From assembly GCA_963723495.1 (NCBI GenBank), contig CAVRQR010000012.1, forward strand, positions 372,001-436,000: DNA of 64,000 nt. Reading direction: 5' to 3'. The DNA is from Gp6-AA40 sp963723495. Lineage in GTDB: Bacteria; Acidobacteriota; Vicinamibacteria; Vicinamibacterales; UBA2999. The position numbers and the translations under genes are program-made. Under the pieces are notes generated by a model that was not told the DNA's origin, did no database searches, and was given only the letters and a program-made list of their open reading frames with translations. Below, in pieces: positions 40,899 through 50,302 of this stretch (position 1 is the first letter of the stretch; every line of letters begins with the position of its first letter).

Positions 40899-41404
40899 AG
40901 TCAAAGTCGGTCACGATCTACACCGACGGGGCCTGCACAGGGAACCCCGGACCTGGCGGGTACTGCGCCATCCTTGAATACGGCGAGCATCGTCGTGAGC
41001 TCGCTGGCGGGTTTCGACGAACGACGAACAACCGAATGGAGATGACCGCCGTAATCAAGGCGCTCGAAGCCCTCAAAGAGCCCTGTCACGTGACGGTCGT
41101 CAGTGACTCCGAGTACGTGGTGAATGGAATCACGAAGGGCTGGGCCAAAGGCTGGCGCGCCAAAGGCTGGCGGCGTTCCGGAAAGGTCGTCCCGAACTGG
41201 GAGTTGTGGCGGCAGCTACTCGAGCTCTGCGAATATCATCGCGTGACGTTCGAGTGGGTCCGCGGCCATGCCGGCCACGCTGAGAACGAACGCTGCGACG
41301 AGCTCGCAGTGGCCGCAGCTGCTGGTGCGGACTTGCCCGCTGATGTTGGATACGAACAGCCGCCCGCACCACCAGTCGCAGCGACGTCCAGCGTGTTCAA
41401 CTGA
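40895..41404 (+). CDS. rnhA: Ribonuclease HI
   Basis: RNase HI degrades the RNA strand of RNA-DNA hybrids. All four catalytic acids are visible: D11 (YTDGACTGNPGPGG), E49 (NNRMEM), D71 (VVSDSEYVVNG) and D135 (NERCDELA), with the conserved histidine in WVRGHAGHAEN. The basic protrusion KGWAKGWRAKGWRRSGK is present. The body is 169 residues; a Pro/Ala-rich tail of about 25 residues extends beyond the fold. The GTG start overlaps the zinc ribbon gene. Confidence 0.96.
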   Translation: MKSKSVTIYTDGACTGNPGPGGYCAILEYGEHRRELAGGFRRTTNNRMEMTAVIKALEALKEPCHVTVVSDSEYVVNGITKGWAKGWRAKGWRRSGKVVPNWELWRQLLELCEYHRVTFEWVRGHAGHAENERCDELAVAAAAGADLPADVGYEQPPAPPVAATSSVFN

Positions 41405-41458
41405 CCAGCGATTTCGAGACGGGGCGCACGCCCGAACGACTTACGACAGGACGAGGCT

Positions 41459-42208
41459 ATGTCGATCGAATCTACGGCTGACTGGAAAGGGCTCAGGCAG
41501 GCCGCACATGTGGCGCGCCTGACGCTCGACGCCCTGGCGCAGCAGGTGCAGCCGGGCGTCACGACCGGCGAACTGGATGACACCGCGGTCCGATTGTTCG
41601 CCGCTCACGGCGCTCGTTCCGCACCCGCATTCACGTACGGCTTCCCGCGCACCGTTCTGATCAGCGTAAACGACGAGATTGTTCATGGCATCCCCGGGGC
41701 TCGTCGCATCCGCACGGGCGACATCGTCAAGCTCGATGTGACCGTTGAAAAAGGCGGCTATGTTGCGGATGCCGCCCGCAGCGTTGTCGTCAACCCAGCG
41801 AGCACGACGGCGCATCGGCTTGCCACGTGCGCGAGCGACGCCTTTGACGCGGCGTTGGCGGTTGCGCGAGCGGGCGTTCGAGTGAACGAGATCGGCCGTG
41901 CGGTCGAGCGCGAGGTGCGTCGCCAGGGTTTCTCGGTGATTCGCGGCCTCGCCGGGCATGGGGTCGGTCGCACGATTCACGAAGAACCGTCCGTGCCGAA
42001 CTACTACGACCCATTTCAACGGGACGTGCTGACCGAGGGAATGGTCATCACGATAGAACCGATGATCAGCACCGGAGCAGCGCACGCGATCCAGGCCGCC
42101 GATGGCTGGACGCTGCGCACGCACGACGGCAGCCTGTCGGCTCACCACGAGCACACGCTGGTCATCACGCGTGGCGCCCCGATTGTCCTGACGGCTGCGG
42201 CAGCGTAG
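41459..42208 (+). CDS. map: Methionine aminopeptidase, type I
   Basis: This enzyme removes the N-terminal Met from nascent proteins. It is 249 residues. The His of VHGIPGAR, the metal ligands of the pita-bread fold in VKLDVTVEKGGYVADAAR (Asp, Asp), the His in RGLAGHGVGRTIHEEP and the Glu residues in ITIEPMI and HHEHTLVIT are all present. The start ATG follows AGGACGAGG by 3-6 bases. The gene ends 32 bases before the stop of the convergent peptidase. Confidence 0.95.
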   Translation: MSIESTADWKGLRQAAHVARLTLDALAQQVQPGVTTGELDDTAVRLFAAHGARSAPAFTYGFPRTVLISVNDEIVHGIPGARRIRTGDIVKLDVTVEKGGYVADAARSVVVNPASTTAHRLATCASDAFDAALAVARAGVRVNEIGRAVEREVRRQGFSVIRGLAGHGVGRTIHEEPSVPNYYDPFQRDVLTEGMVITIEPMISTGAAHAIQAADGWTLRTHDGSLSAHHEHTLVITRGAPIVLTAAAA

Positions 42209-42234
42209 GCCGGGTCCGGCTATATGGACCCGGC
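42209..42234. repeat. REP-like palindrome between convergent genes, copy E
   Basis: GCCGGGTCC (42209-42217) pairs perfectly with GGACCCGGC (42226-42234) over an 8-base loop. It starts one base after the map stop and ends 6 bases before the stop of the peptidase gene. It may work as a two-way terminator, though there is no T run. Confidence 0.65.
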
Positions 42235-42240
42235 AGATCG

Positions 42241-44307
42241 TCATGGGATGCCGAGCTCTTTGCTGAGCCGGGTCACGCGGTAGACCTGCGCCAGCGCTGT
42301 CCGGATGAACTCGGGATGCACGCCGATGGTTCGGTTCGTTTGCGGATCGAACCAATAGCTACCCGCGATCGAGTGGATGTTGCCATCGAAGGCCAGGCCG
42401 ACCACTCGCCCGGCGGCATTGACCATGGGGCTTCCGGAGTTGCCGCCGACGATATCGTTGGTCGTGATGAAGTTGGCGGGCGTGTTCATCTCCAGCTGCG
42501 GCTTTGCGTCGAGCCACGGTTTCGGGAGCGCGAAGGGCGACGCCCCCGTCGCTCGCGCATAGAGCCGATCGAGCCGCGTGAACGGGTCAACGGGGTTGCC
42601 CACCTCGGTCCAGCCGCCAACAGCTCCGTGTGAGAGCCGCAACGTGAAGGTCGCGTCGGGATAGACCCCGGTGCCATAGATCTTGAAGCGCGCCTCGGCG
42701 ATCTTCTGCTGTGCCACAGCCTCGATCCCTTGCACTTCTTCGTAAATCTTCCGCAGGCGGCGCGACTCGGCATCGACCTCACGCGCAAGGACGATCATCG
42801 TATCGGTGGACCCGTGAAGCGCCTTGGCACCGCCCTCGAACAGCTTCATCCGAACCTTCGGGTCAGCAAGCGACGAGCCGGCGACGAGCTCGCGTGCTCT
42901 CTCGTCCGGAGACTTGGCGCCAAGGACGGCTTTCACCATCGGATGATCCGGTCCCAAATACTCACGCATCCGCTCGAGCGAAAACGACAGCCGCATCTCA
43001 TCGAATGCTGGATAGATCGGTGTTGGGGCTTCGAGCGCGGGCTTCAGGCGCGCCAGACCGGCATCGGTATACTCGCGCAGCCGTTCGGTGTTCGGCCTGG
43101 CGCGCTCGTCAGCCGCGCGTACGAGTTGCCTGGCATAGCCGAAGAGATCACTGTTGAACGCAGCTCCCCCTTCGAGCCACGTGTACGGAATCAGAATCTC
43201 GCGGTAACGTTGCTCGGCGCGGGCAATGTCGTCCCAGGCGCTGCCCGCAGCCGTCTTCACCGCAGCATCAGAGTTGACCGCGTCGCGCAGCTTGCGTTCC
43301 GCAGCGGCGTGCTGCTCCATCATGCGGTCGTCGAGCAGCGACGCCAGCTGCATACGACGGACCTTGATCGCGTTCTCAACGCTGCCGAGATAGTCCTTTG
43401 ACGTGCGCTCGGCCTCAGCAGACGTCTTCGAGTACTGAATCATTCGTCCGCGCAGTTCGGCAAACCGCAGCAACCAGAAGGGTAGCAACACATCGCGCTG
43501 CGTCTTCAATTGGGCCGCGGTGAGCAGGCGCTGCGTCGTGCCAGGATGGCCGGCCACGAACACCGGTTCTCCTTCTTTGGCGCCTCCCCATTCGAATGAG
43601 AGATGCTCCGGCGTCGCGGCCGGTTTGCCGTTCTCGTAGACGCGCAGCAGCGACATGTCGAGACACCAGCGAGGGAACTGGAAATTGTCCGGGTCGCCAC
43701 CGAAGGCGCCGATCGCGTGCTCCGGCGCAAATGCCAGTCGCACATCGTCGTAACGCTTGTACTTGTAAAGCCAGTACTGTCCGCCCTGATACAGGGTGAC
43801 TGACTCGCAGGCCAGCGGCATCCCCGCCTGCTTGGCTGCCTCCTCGCAACTGGCTTCGAGCGTTGTCAGCACCTTGTTGCGAACCGCGGTGGCCTCGGCT
43901 GGTTCGACGTCACCGATCGCCTTGGTGACGCGATCCGTAATGTTCTCGGTGCTCATCAAGACAGAGGCGCGCGCTCCCTGACACCTCAGTTCGTCCTCCA
44001 GCCGGGCCGCGATGTAGCCGTTGGCAGTGAGGTCGCGCTGCGCGCTCGAATTGTCAGCGAGGCACTCGGCCACACAGTGGTGATTCGTCAGGACGAGCCC
44101 CTCCGCCGATACGAACGAGGCCGTGCACCCGGTCTCGAGCCGGACAACCGACTTCTGCAGGTGCGCGAGCCACTGGTCGGTCAGCTGCACGCCGTACCGC
44201 TTCGCGATTTCAGCTTTCGGGACGTTGTCGAACGTCCACATCCCCTCGTCGGCGGTAATACCGGTGGAGAGCCCGAATATCAGGATTGCCAAAGCGATTC
44301 TCTTCAT
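42241..44307 (-). CDS. S46 family dipeptidyl peptidase (DPP7/DPP11 type), periplasmic
   Basis: S46 enzymes are trypsin-fold serine peptidases that clip dipeptides from N termini in the periplasm. A signal peptide (MKRIALAILIFGLSTGITAD) precedes the catalytic His in LVLTNHHC (about 76) and the oxidised region GCTASFVSAEG. The catalytic Ser is in GGNSGSP (about 624). At the position 25 residues after that serine, where characterised DPP7 has Gly and DPP11 has Arg, this protein has Gly (SIAG). It is therefore DPP7-like and probably prefers hydrophobic residues, although the hand alignment is approximate. 688 residues, normal length. Confidence 0.9.
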   Translation of the reverse strand: MKRIALAILIFGLSTGITADEGMWTFDNVPKAEIAKRYGVQLTDQWLAHLQKSVVRLETGCTASFVSAEGLVLTNHHCVAECLADNSSAQRDLTANGYIAARLEDELRCQGARASVLMSTENITDRVTKAIGDVEPAEATAVRNKVLTTLEASCEEAAKQAGMPLACESVTLYQGGQYWLYKYKRYDDVRLAFAPEHAIGAFGGDPDNFQFPRWCLDMSLLRVYENGKPAATPEHLSFEWGGAKEGEPVFVAGHPGTTQRLLTAAQLKTQRDVLLPFWLLRFAELRGRMIQYSKTSAEAERTSKDYLGSVENAIKVRRMQLASLLDDRMMEQHAAAERKLRDAVNSDAAVKTAAGSAWDDIARAEQRYREILIPYTWLEGGAAFNSDLFGYARQLVRAADERARPNTERLREYTDAGLARLKPALEAPTPIYPAFDEMRLSFSLERMREYLGPDHPMVKAVLGAKSPDERARELVAGSSLADPKVRMKLFEGGAKALHGSTDTMIVLAREVDAESRRLRKIYEEVQGIEAVAQQKIAEARFKIYGTGVYPDATFTLRLSHGAVGGWTEVGNPVDPFTRLDRLYARATGASPFALPKPWLDAKPQLEMNTPANFITTNDIVGGNSGSPMVNAAGRVVGLAFDGNIHSIAGSYWFDPQTNRTIGVHPEFIRTALAQVYRVTRLSKELGIP

Positions 44308-44374
44308 GACCGCCTACCTCGAAAGATGCCTGGAGAATACCTTAGAGCCGCGCTTCGTCGGGAGGTCGTCGAGC

Positions 44375-44842
44375 TTACTTGCCTTTCTTGAGCGTCGCGA
44401 CGAACTCAGCCGGTGTTTCGACTCGGAGGTCGTAGCGCAGCGCTGACAAGAAGTGGCGACGATTATCGGTGACGACTACCCGCGCCCCAGACGCTCGCGC
44501 AACGTCAGCAATATGGGAGTCGTAAATGCGCCCGCCCGCGATCGCATCATGCGCTGCACCGCGAAGCAATGGCAGTCGATCCGCTACCGGCAGGTCGTGG
44601 ACCGCCATCCGAGCGAAGACCTCCTCCTCGAGCAGCGTGACCGCATCAGCCGATGAAACTCTGAACTCGGGCGGAAGCCGGGTGGCAACCGAGTAAAACT
44701 CGAGGCAACAGTGCCACGCGGTGGCAGGAGACGGCACCCGCTTTTCAGCCACGGCATGCATCAGCGACTGAGCCGGGGCACTTTGCGGCCCGAAGTCGAT
44801 CAAGCCGGCCAGAATGACACTCGTGTCCAGGAAGACGCTCAT
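44375..44842 (-). CDS. vapC: VapC-type PIN-domain toxin
   Basis: A 155-residue PIN ribonuclease. Acidic active-site residues are D6 (FLDTSVILAG), E in WHCCLEFYSV, D in GGRIYDSHIADVA and D in VVTDNRRHF. VapC toxins cleave RNA, often tRNA. The upstream antitoxin gene overlaps its start by four bases (ATGA), the usual toxin-antitoxin layout. It may be a stabilising island, lying between the peptidase and pgeF genes. Confidence 0.92.
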   Translation of the reverse strand: MSVFLDTSVILAGLIDFGPQSAPAQSLMHAVAEKRVPSPATAWHCCLEFYSVATRLPPEFRVSSADAVTLLEEEVFARMAVHDLPVADRLPLLRGAAHDAIAGGRIYDSHIADVARASGARVVVTDNRRHFLSALRYDLRVETPAEFVATLKKGK

Positions 44843-45093
44843 GGCCAGCGGTTTCGTTCATCCTCGACGAGAGCAGCGATGTCGACAGACGGCCGGTCGT
44901 CGCGCGACACGGTTGGCCGTGCCACGAGCCGTCGACCTACTCTGATCAGTCGCGGGCCGGCGGCGACCCGCTCTATGCGAATACCGAGTTCATCCGCAGT
45001 GATCTCGATCTCCGATCCGGCGGCCAGGCCCACGCGTTCGCGGATACCAGCCGGGATGACCACGCGACCCGCCTTATCAATGGTAGTTCGCAT
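44839..45093 (-). CDS. vapB: AbrB/SpoVT-type antitoxin
   Basis: An 84-residue protein with an N-terminal swapped-hairpin AbrB DNA-binding domain (TTIDKAGRVVIPAGIRERVGLAAGSEIEI, read in two parts) and a C-terminal tail (DIAALVEDERNRWP) likely to block the PIN active site. It should repress its own promoter, upstream of 45093. It is translationally coupled to the toxin. Confidence 0.9.
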   Translation of the reverse strand: MRTTIDKAGRVVIPAGIRERVGLAAGSEIEITADELGIRIERVAAGPRLIRVGRRLVARPTVSRDDRPSVDIAALVEDERNRWP

Positions 45094-45143
45094 GCCATTA
45101 TCCTACCATCCGCGTGCGAAACCGGTGCGTGAGGCTCTGTTTT

Positions 45144-45944
45144 CTACGCCGCGGCGCGAATGACCCCAGCCATGCGCGTAGCCTTCTCCTTTTCCTTCCG
45201 GTACGAGGTGAGCACGTCCAGGTGCATCGCCGTGCAGAGGCCGGAGGCGTAGATCTGATCCTCGGGCACGCCCGCAAGAATCAACTGGTCAGTGTTGGCA
45301 CGCGCGACGTCGAGGGTGAGCCCCGGCCTCTCTTTCGATCCGCGGGCCGGAGGGGGCGACAGGAACCATCGCTCGATGAGGTAGCGTTCGTGACCGGCCG
45401 CGGCAAACGCATCCACGAGATCGGTCCCGACCTCGTAGCAGCAGGCGCCAATGCTCGGTCCGATGGCGACGATGAGATCGGCGGGACGCGTCCCGAATTC
45501 ACGCCGGAGCGCATCGATCGCCGCGACTGCGGCCCGCGCTGCCGTCCCTCGCCAGCCGGCATGGACGGCGGCCACAACACCGCGCGAGCGATCCGCCATC
45601 AGGAGCGGCACGCAGTCAGCGACTCGAATGGAGATCGCAATGTCCGGCGCGTCCGAGACGAGCACGTCGGCTTCGGGTCGCGCCACAGGCAGCGGTGTTC
45701 CCCTGCGTACGACGAGAACACTGCTTCCATGAACCTGCATGACCATCGCGACCTCGCGAGCACCGACGGACTCCGCCAGATCGCGGAGGTGCGCCGGCAA
45801 CGACAACTCCAGTTGGCGCGTCGTAAACAGGTGCGGGGCATGGACGGCAAGAGGGCGGCAACGGAGCGCGGCACCCCACGACTCATCCGTCCACTCGAAA
45901 CCAGCCGGAAGCGACGGCAGGCTCGTGTAGGATTGAGCAGACAC
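45144..45944 (-). CDS. pgeF: Peptidoglycan editing factor / YfiH family (DUF152) purine nucleosidase-like
   Basis: PgeF/YfiH proteins are multicopper-oxidase-like-named but act on purine nucleosides and on UDP-MurNAc-peptide precursors containing Ser. The family motifs are present: VMVMQVHGSSV (His), RVADCVPLL (Cys), VAAVHAGWRGTAARA (His) and GPSIGACCYEVG. About 266 residues. The start I choose is GTG at 45944. It directly abuts the divergent acpS ATG, leaving no promoter space; an alternative later start is possible. Confidence 0.85.
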   Translation of the reverse strand: MSAQSYTSLPSLPAGFEWTDESWGAALRCRPLAVHAPHLFTTRQLELSLPAHLRDLAESVGAREVAMVMQVHGSSVLVVRRGTPLPVARPEADVLVSDAPDIAISIRVADCVPLLMADRSRGVVAAVHAGWRGTAARAAVAAIDALRREFGTRPADLIVAIGPSIGACCYEVGTDLVDAFAAAGHERYLIERWFLSPPPARGSKERPGLTLDVARANTDQLILAGVPEDQIYASGLCTAMHLDVLTSYRKEKEKATRMAGVIRAAA

Positions 45945-46326
45945 ATGACCATTATAGGAACCGGACTCGATGCTACGGAGATCGATCGCATCGAGGCGGC
46001 GATCAGCCGCTACGGTGACCGCTTCGTTCGCCGTGTATTCACCGAGGGAGAAATCGCCTACTGCCGCAGCAAACGCGACTTTGCCTCGTCGTTTGCCGCG
46101 CGCTTCGCCGCGAAGGAAGCGGCGATGAAGGCGCTCGGCACCGGCCACTCACAAGGTGTGTTCTGGACCGGCATCGAAGTCGTGCGCCATCACGGCCCTC
46201 CCACGGCTGCAGTTCCACGGAGGGGCAGCGAAGCGGTTCGCCGCCATGGGTGGGACCGGCTCACTGCTGACGCTGACACACTCGAAGCAGCTGGCCATCG
46301 CTCACGTCCTGCTTCTCCACGACTGA
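45945..46326 (+). CDS. acpS: Holo-ACP synthase (one frameshift)
   Basis: AcpS attaches phosphopantetheine to acyl carrier protein. The N terminus has GTGLDATEIDRIEAAISRYG (Asp) and the core FTEGEIAYCRSKRDFASSFAARFAAKEAAMKALG (magnesium Glu, read in parts). One extra G at about 46205 shifts the frame. Without it the protein ends GPPTLQFHGGAAKRFAAMGG and LLTLTHSKQLAIAHVLLLHD, stopping at 46326, a normal AcpS C terminus. A small CGCACG-cttc-CGTGCG hairpin follows at 46348-46363. Confidence 0.9.
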
Positions 46327-46452
46327 CAACCGCAGTAGCACAGATCCCGCACGCTTCCGTGCGTGGGTGTCTCGCCTCCTCTTGCAACCGGGGTCTGCTC
46401 AATGGATTGGCTCGACGCTTCTCCGCCGGATACGTGGCCCGTCGCTTGCCGT

Positions 46453-46515
46453 CTCCGTCTGCGCCAGCGCATCGCTTACGCCGCAACGCGCAAGCAGCCG
46501 CCGCAGACGGAGGAA
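46453..46515 (+). promoter_or_regulatory. Hairpin that pairs with a Shine-Dalgarno site
   Basis: CTCCGTCTGCG (46453-46463) is perfectly complementary to CGCAGACGGAG (46502-46512), an 11-base stem with a 38-base loop. The right arm contains the GGAG of the ribosome site GGAGGAA (46509-46515), 4 bases before the GTG at 46520. Folding would hide the site. This is read directly from sequence; regulation is inferred. Confidence 0.55.
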
Positions 46516-46519
46516 CGCC

Positions 46520-46827
46520 GTGGTCGTACGAATCACACCAACCGACAAGAACAACCCGCCCGGCAAGCTCGCCGATGCCGAGGTTCACTTCACCGAAGGC
46601 GCACTCGAAGGATTGAAGCTGATTGGCTTCGCCGTGTGGGAACGGCGGACCGGAGGCGGCCGTAACGTCACGTTTCCGGCGCGTCAGGTACTCGGTCAAC
46701 GGCGAGCGGCGAACCTTTTCGCTGCTGCGTCCTGCGAACGGTGACGCCACCAAGCAGGAGCGCATTCGCGAGCTCGTTCTCCAGGCGTACGCCGACTTCG
46801 AGCAGGGAACTGCCTGCCGAATCCTAG
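46520..46827 (+). CDS. Small SpoVG-like protein (frameshifts near 46689 and 46808)
   Basis: After GTG 46520 the protein reads VVRITPTDKNNPPGKLADAE, VHFTEGALEGLKLIGFAVWERR and VTFPARQ. A slip at about 46689 gives YSVNGERRTFSLLRPANGDA and then QERIRELVLQAYADFEQ. Removing one G of GGG near 46808 gives the ending ELPAES with a stop at 46825-46827. The pattern recalls SpoVG, an RNA/DNA-binding protein (short strands, then a final helix), and such proteins also occur on mobile elements. The family assignment is tentative. Confidence 0.6.
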
Positions 46828-48583
46828 CGCTGCGTCGTGCAGCATGGCGAGGAGGCGGGCGTTTTCCTTCTGCCGCTTGGGTGGAAGGGTCCACTCGGCC
46901 CTGAGGGCCTTGTCGGCTTCCGCGCGGAAGAACGCGTCCTTCATTCCGCCGTCGATGATGTCCCACGGCAGCACGGCATCGTGCGACCGGTCGCGAAACA
47001 CGTAGAAACCGGCATCGATGTCGGCCTCCTTCACGGCCGCGCGCCAGTTGCCGCCGTTGCGCTCGGCCGCCTCGATTGCAGGAGCTACGCGCCGATCTCC
47101 GAGGGAGAGGAGCGCCTGATAGAAGGAATGTCGCTCGGATTTGATGTTGAAGTAGACGTTGTCGATGTCGGCCATGAGGCTGTGCATCCGCCTGCTCTTT
47201 CTCTCGATCGAATCGTCGCTTTCCATCGGCAGCCACTGGTAAGCGGTGCCAGGTTTGGGGACGAGCGGGTTCACGCTGCCCACGATGCGTCCGACGTGGC
47301 CGCGGGGTCGGGCATGAGTCAGCATGACCTCTCGCAGCTGCATCGTCAGATCGCGGATCGCGACCAGATCGTCATCGGTTTCGGTCGGGATGCCGATCAT
47401 GAAATACAGCTTCAGGTTCTCGAAACCGGTCGCGAAGATCATGTCGGCCGCCGACAGGATCTCGTCGTTGGTCATCGTCTTGTTGATGACGCGCCGAAGG
47501 CGATCGGAGCCTGTCTCGGGGGCGATGGTGATCGTCCGCTCCCCGCTCTTGCGCAGCAGGCCCAGGATCGTCGGCGTCAGATCGTCCAGCCGCAGCGAGG
47601 CCGGGCTGATGCTGTAACCCATCTCGACCAGACCCGTCAGGATGGCTTCGATCTCCGGGTGATCGCACAACGCAATCGAGACGAGGCCGGCGCGATCGGA
47701 ATAGCGGGCGCGCTCGTTTGGCGAGCTCGAGGATGCGATCCTTCGGAAACGCGCGCACGGGCAGGTAGTTGTATCCCGCCCAGCAGAACCGGCAGAGGTT
47801 CGCGCAGCCGCGGACGACTTCGACCAGGAACCTCGACCCGAACTCGGTCTCCGGCGTGAAGATCCTCGTGGCGGGAGGGTCCACTGCCTCGGTCGTGCGA
47901 AGCGCGGCCTTCCGCACAACGGGCGGCGCCGGCGTCCCTTCCTTCGACGACGAAGGCGTCAATCGTGCCGTCGTCCGGGTACTTCACGTCGTAGAAGGCG
48001 GGCACGTAGAACCCGCGCTCCGCCACGAGGCGGCGGAGCATGTCATCGCGGTCGCTGGCGTTCTGAAACGCGGCGAGCAGTGGCGGAATGAGCGCCTCAC
48101 CTTCACCCGCCGCGATGATGTCGGCAAACAGCGCCAGCGGCTCGGGATTCACGAACGTGACCGCACCGCCAATCATCACGATCGGATCGTGTGGCGTGCG
48201 GTCGGCAGCCCGCAGCGGGATCCCCGCCAGCCGCAGCAGCGTCAGCACGTTCGTGTAGTCCCACTCGAACGACACCGAGAACGCGAAGATGTCGAACTCG
48301 CGAACCAGCGTTTGCGATTCGAGCGGTGACCAGCCCGCTGCCCGAGTTCCGCAGCGCCTCCATCTCGCTCTTTGGCGGAAGAAACGCTCGCTCGCAGACG
48401 ATCCCGTCTTCTGCGTTGAAGAGGGAATACACCGTCTGAAATCCGAGATTGGACATCCCGACGAAGTACGGTGTTCGGGAACGCGAGCGCCACCCGCAGC
48501 CGCCCGCCGTGGGGCTTGCGCACGTAGCCGACCTCCTTCGCCAGGAGCTCGCGTGCCCGCTCGCGCTGGGACCACGGGTCCAC
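46824..48583 (-). pseudogene. Radical SAM/B12-binding-type protein, broken by at least four frameshifts
   Basis: The pieces read as one protein: VDPWSQRERARELLAKEVG and VALAFPNT (start near GTG 48583), YFVGMSNLGFQTVYSLFNAEDG, a B12-like Rossmann region FDIFAFSVSFEWDYTNVLTLL with MIGGAVTFVNPEPLALFADI, then the radical SAM iron-sulfur motif CANLCRFCW (C-x3-C-x2-C) and the barrel (GERTITIAPETGSDRLRR, FYFMIGIPTETDDD-like). Slips lie near 48480, 48340, 47955, 47700 and 46840. It resembles the TIGR03960-type family, which has no proven function. All parts have clean sequence, favouring assembly error. It ends beside the small SpoVG-like gene. Confidence 0.7.
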
Positions 48584-48952
48584 CCGCCGAGCGTCGTTGA
48601 CGCTGGGATGGAGACGACCGGGTCGCCCGCCGCGAATCGTGTGCGCGGTGCGGTGAAGAGGATTGCGGCATGAAAAGGCGGGAAACTGAACCGGAACGCG
48701 AGCGATCACTGGCGCGAGAGCTGCGGCTCGTCCGCCGACGCTCCCGCCTGCCGTGGGTCTACTCGAGTGTCCCACCGGTCTCCCACAGCCCAGCCGACCC
48801 CGGACGTCTTGAGGGCGAGAGCCTCACAAACACGTCGGTGGTGACCGTTCCTACCGCCTTTCCAGGACGTCCCGCCCGCACGCAGTGCGGGCCAGAGACA
48901 CTGCAGACTAGCGAGGCGGAACAACATGCCCGTCCGCCCGGACGCCGCCTCG
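48584..48952. other. Intergenic region of about 370 bases between ftsZ and the radical SAM gene
   Basis: No gene is recognisable. It holds the two inverted repeats listed at 48874 and 48910, and GGACGTC (near 48817) with GACGTCC (near 48866) as a further inverted pair. Reading frames in it have no protein character. It would be the 5' leader of the radical SAM gene on the minus strand, so a structured leader RNA is possible, but I cannot name one. Confidence 0.5.
48874..48892. terminator. Hairpin, possible end of dcw transcript
   Basis: GCCCGCAC (48874-48881) and GTGCGGGC (48885-48892) form a perfect 8-base stem with a 3-base loop, about 60 bases downstream of ftsZ on the minus strand. No T run follows. 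Confidence 0.45.

Positions 48953-48954
<2 letters not shown>
48910..48954 (-). terminator. Hairpin at the ftsZ stop
   Basis: AGCGAGGCGG (48910-48919) is complementary to CCGCCTCGCT (48945-48954), with a small GTCC-GGAC stem in the loop. The right arm includes two bases of the ftsZ stop. A terminator or mRNA-stabilising function is inferred. Confidence 0.5.
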
Positions 48955-50266
<1,312 letters not shown>

Positions 50267-50302
50267 GCTAGACCTCCTGTCGTTCGACTGAACGGCACTC
50301 AT

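Noticed and set aside
46453..46512. Integron attC site
   Set aside because: The inverted repeat lacks the conserved GTTRRRY/RYYYAAC ends and there is no integrase; overlap with a ribosome site explains it better.
45114..46616. A 500-residue plus-strand protein
   Set aside because: It is a read-through frame opposite pgeF that joins acpS in phase; only the acpS part from 45945 has protein character.
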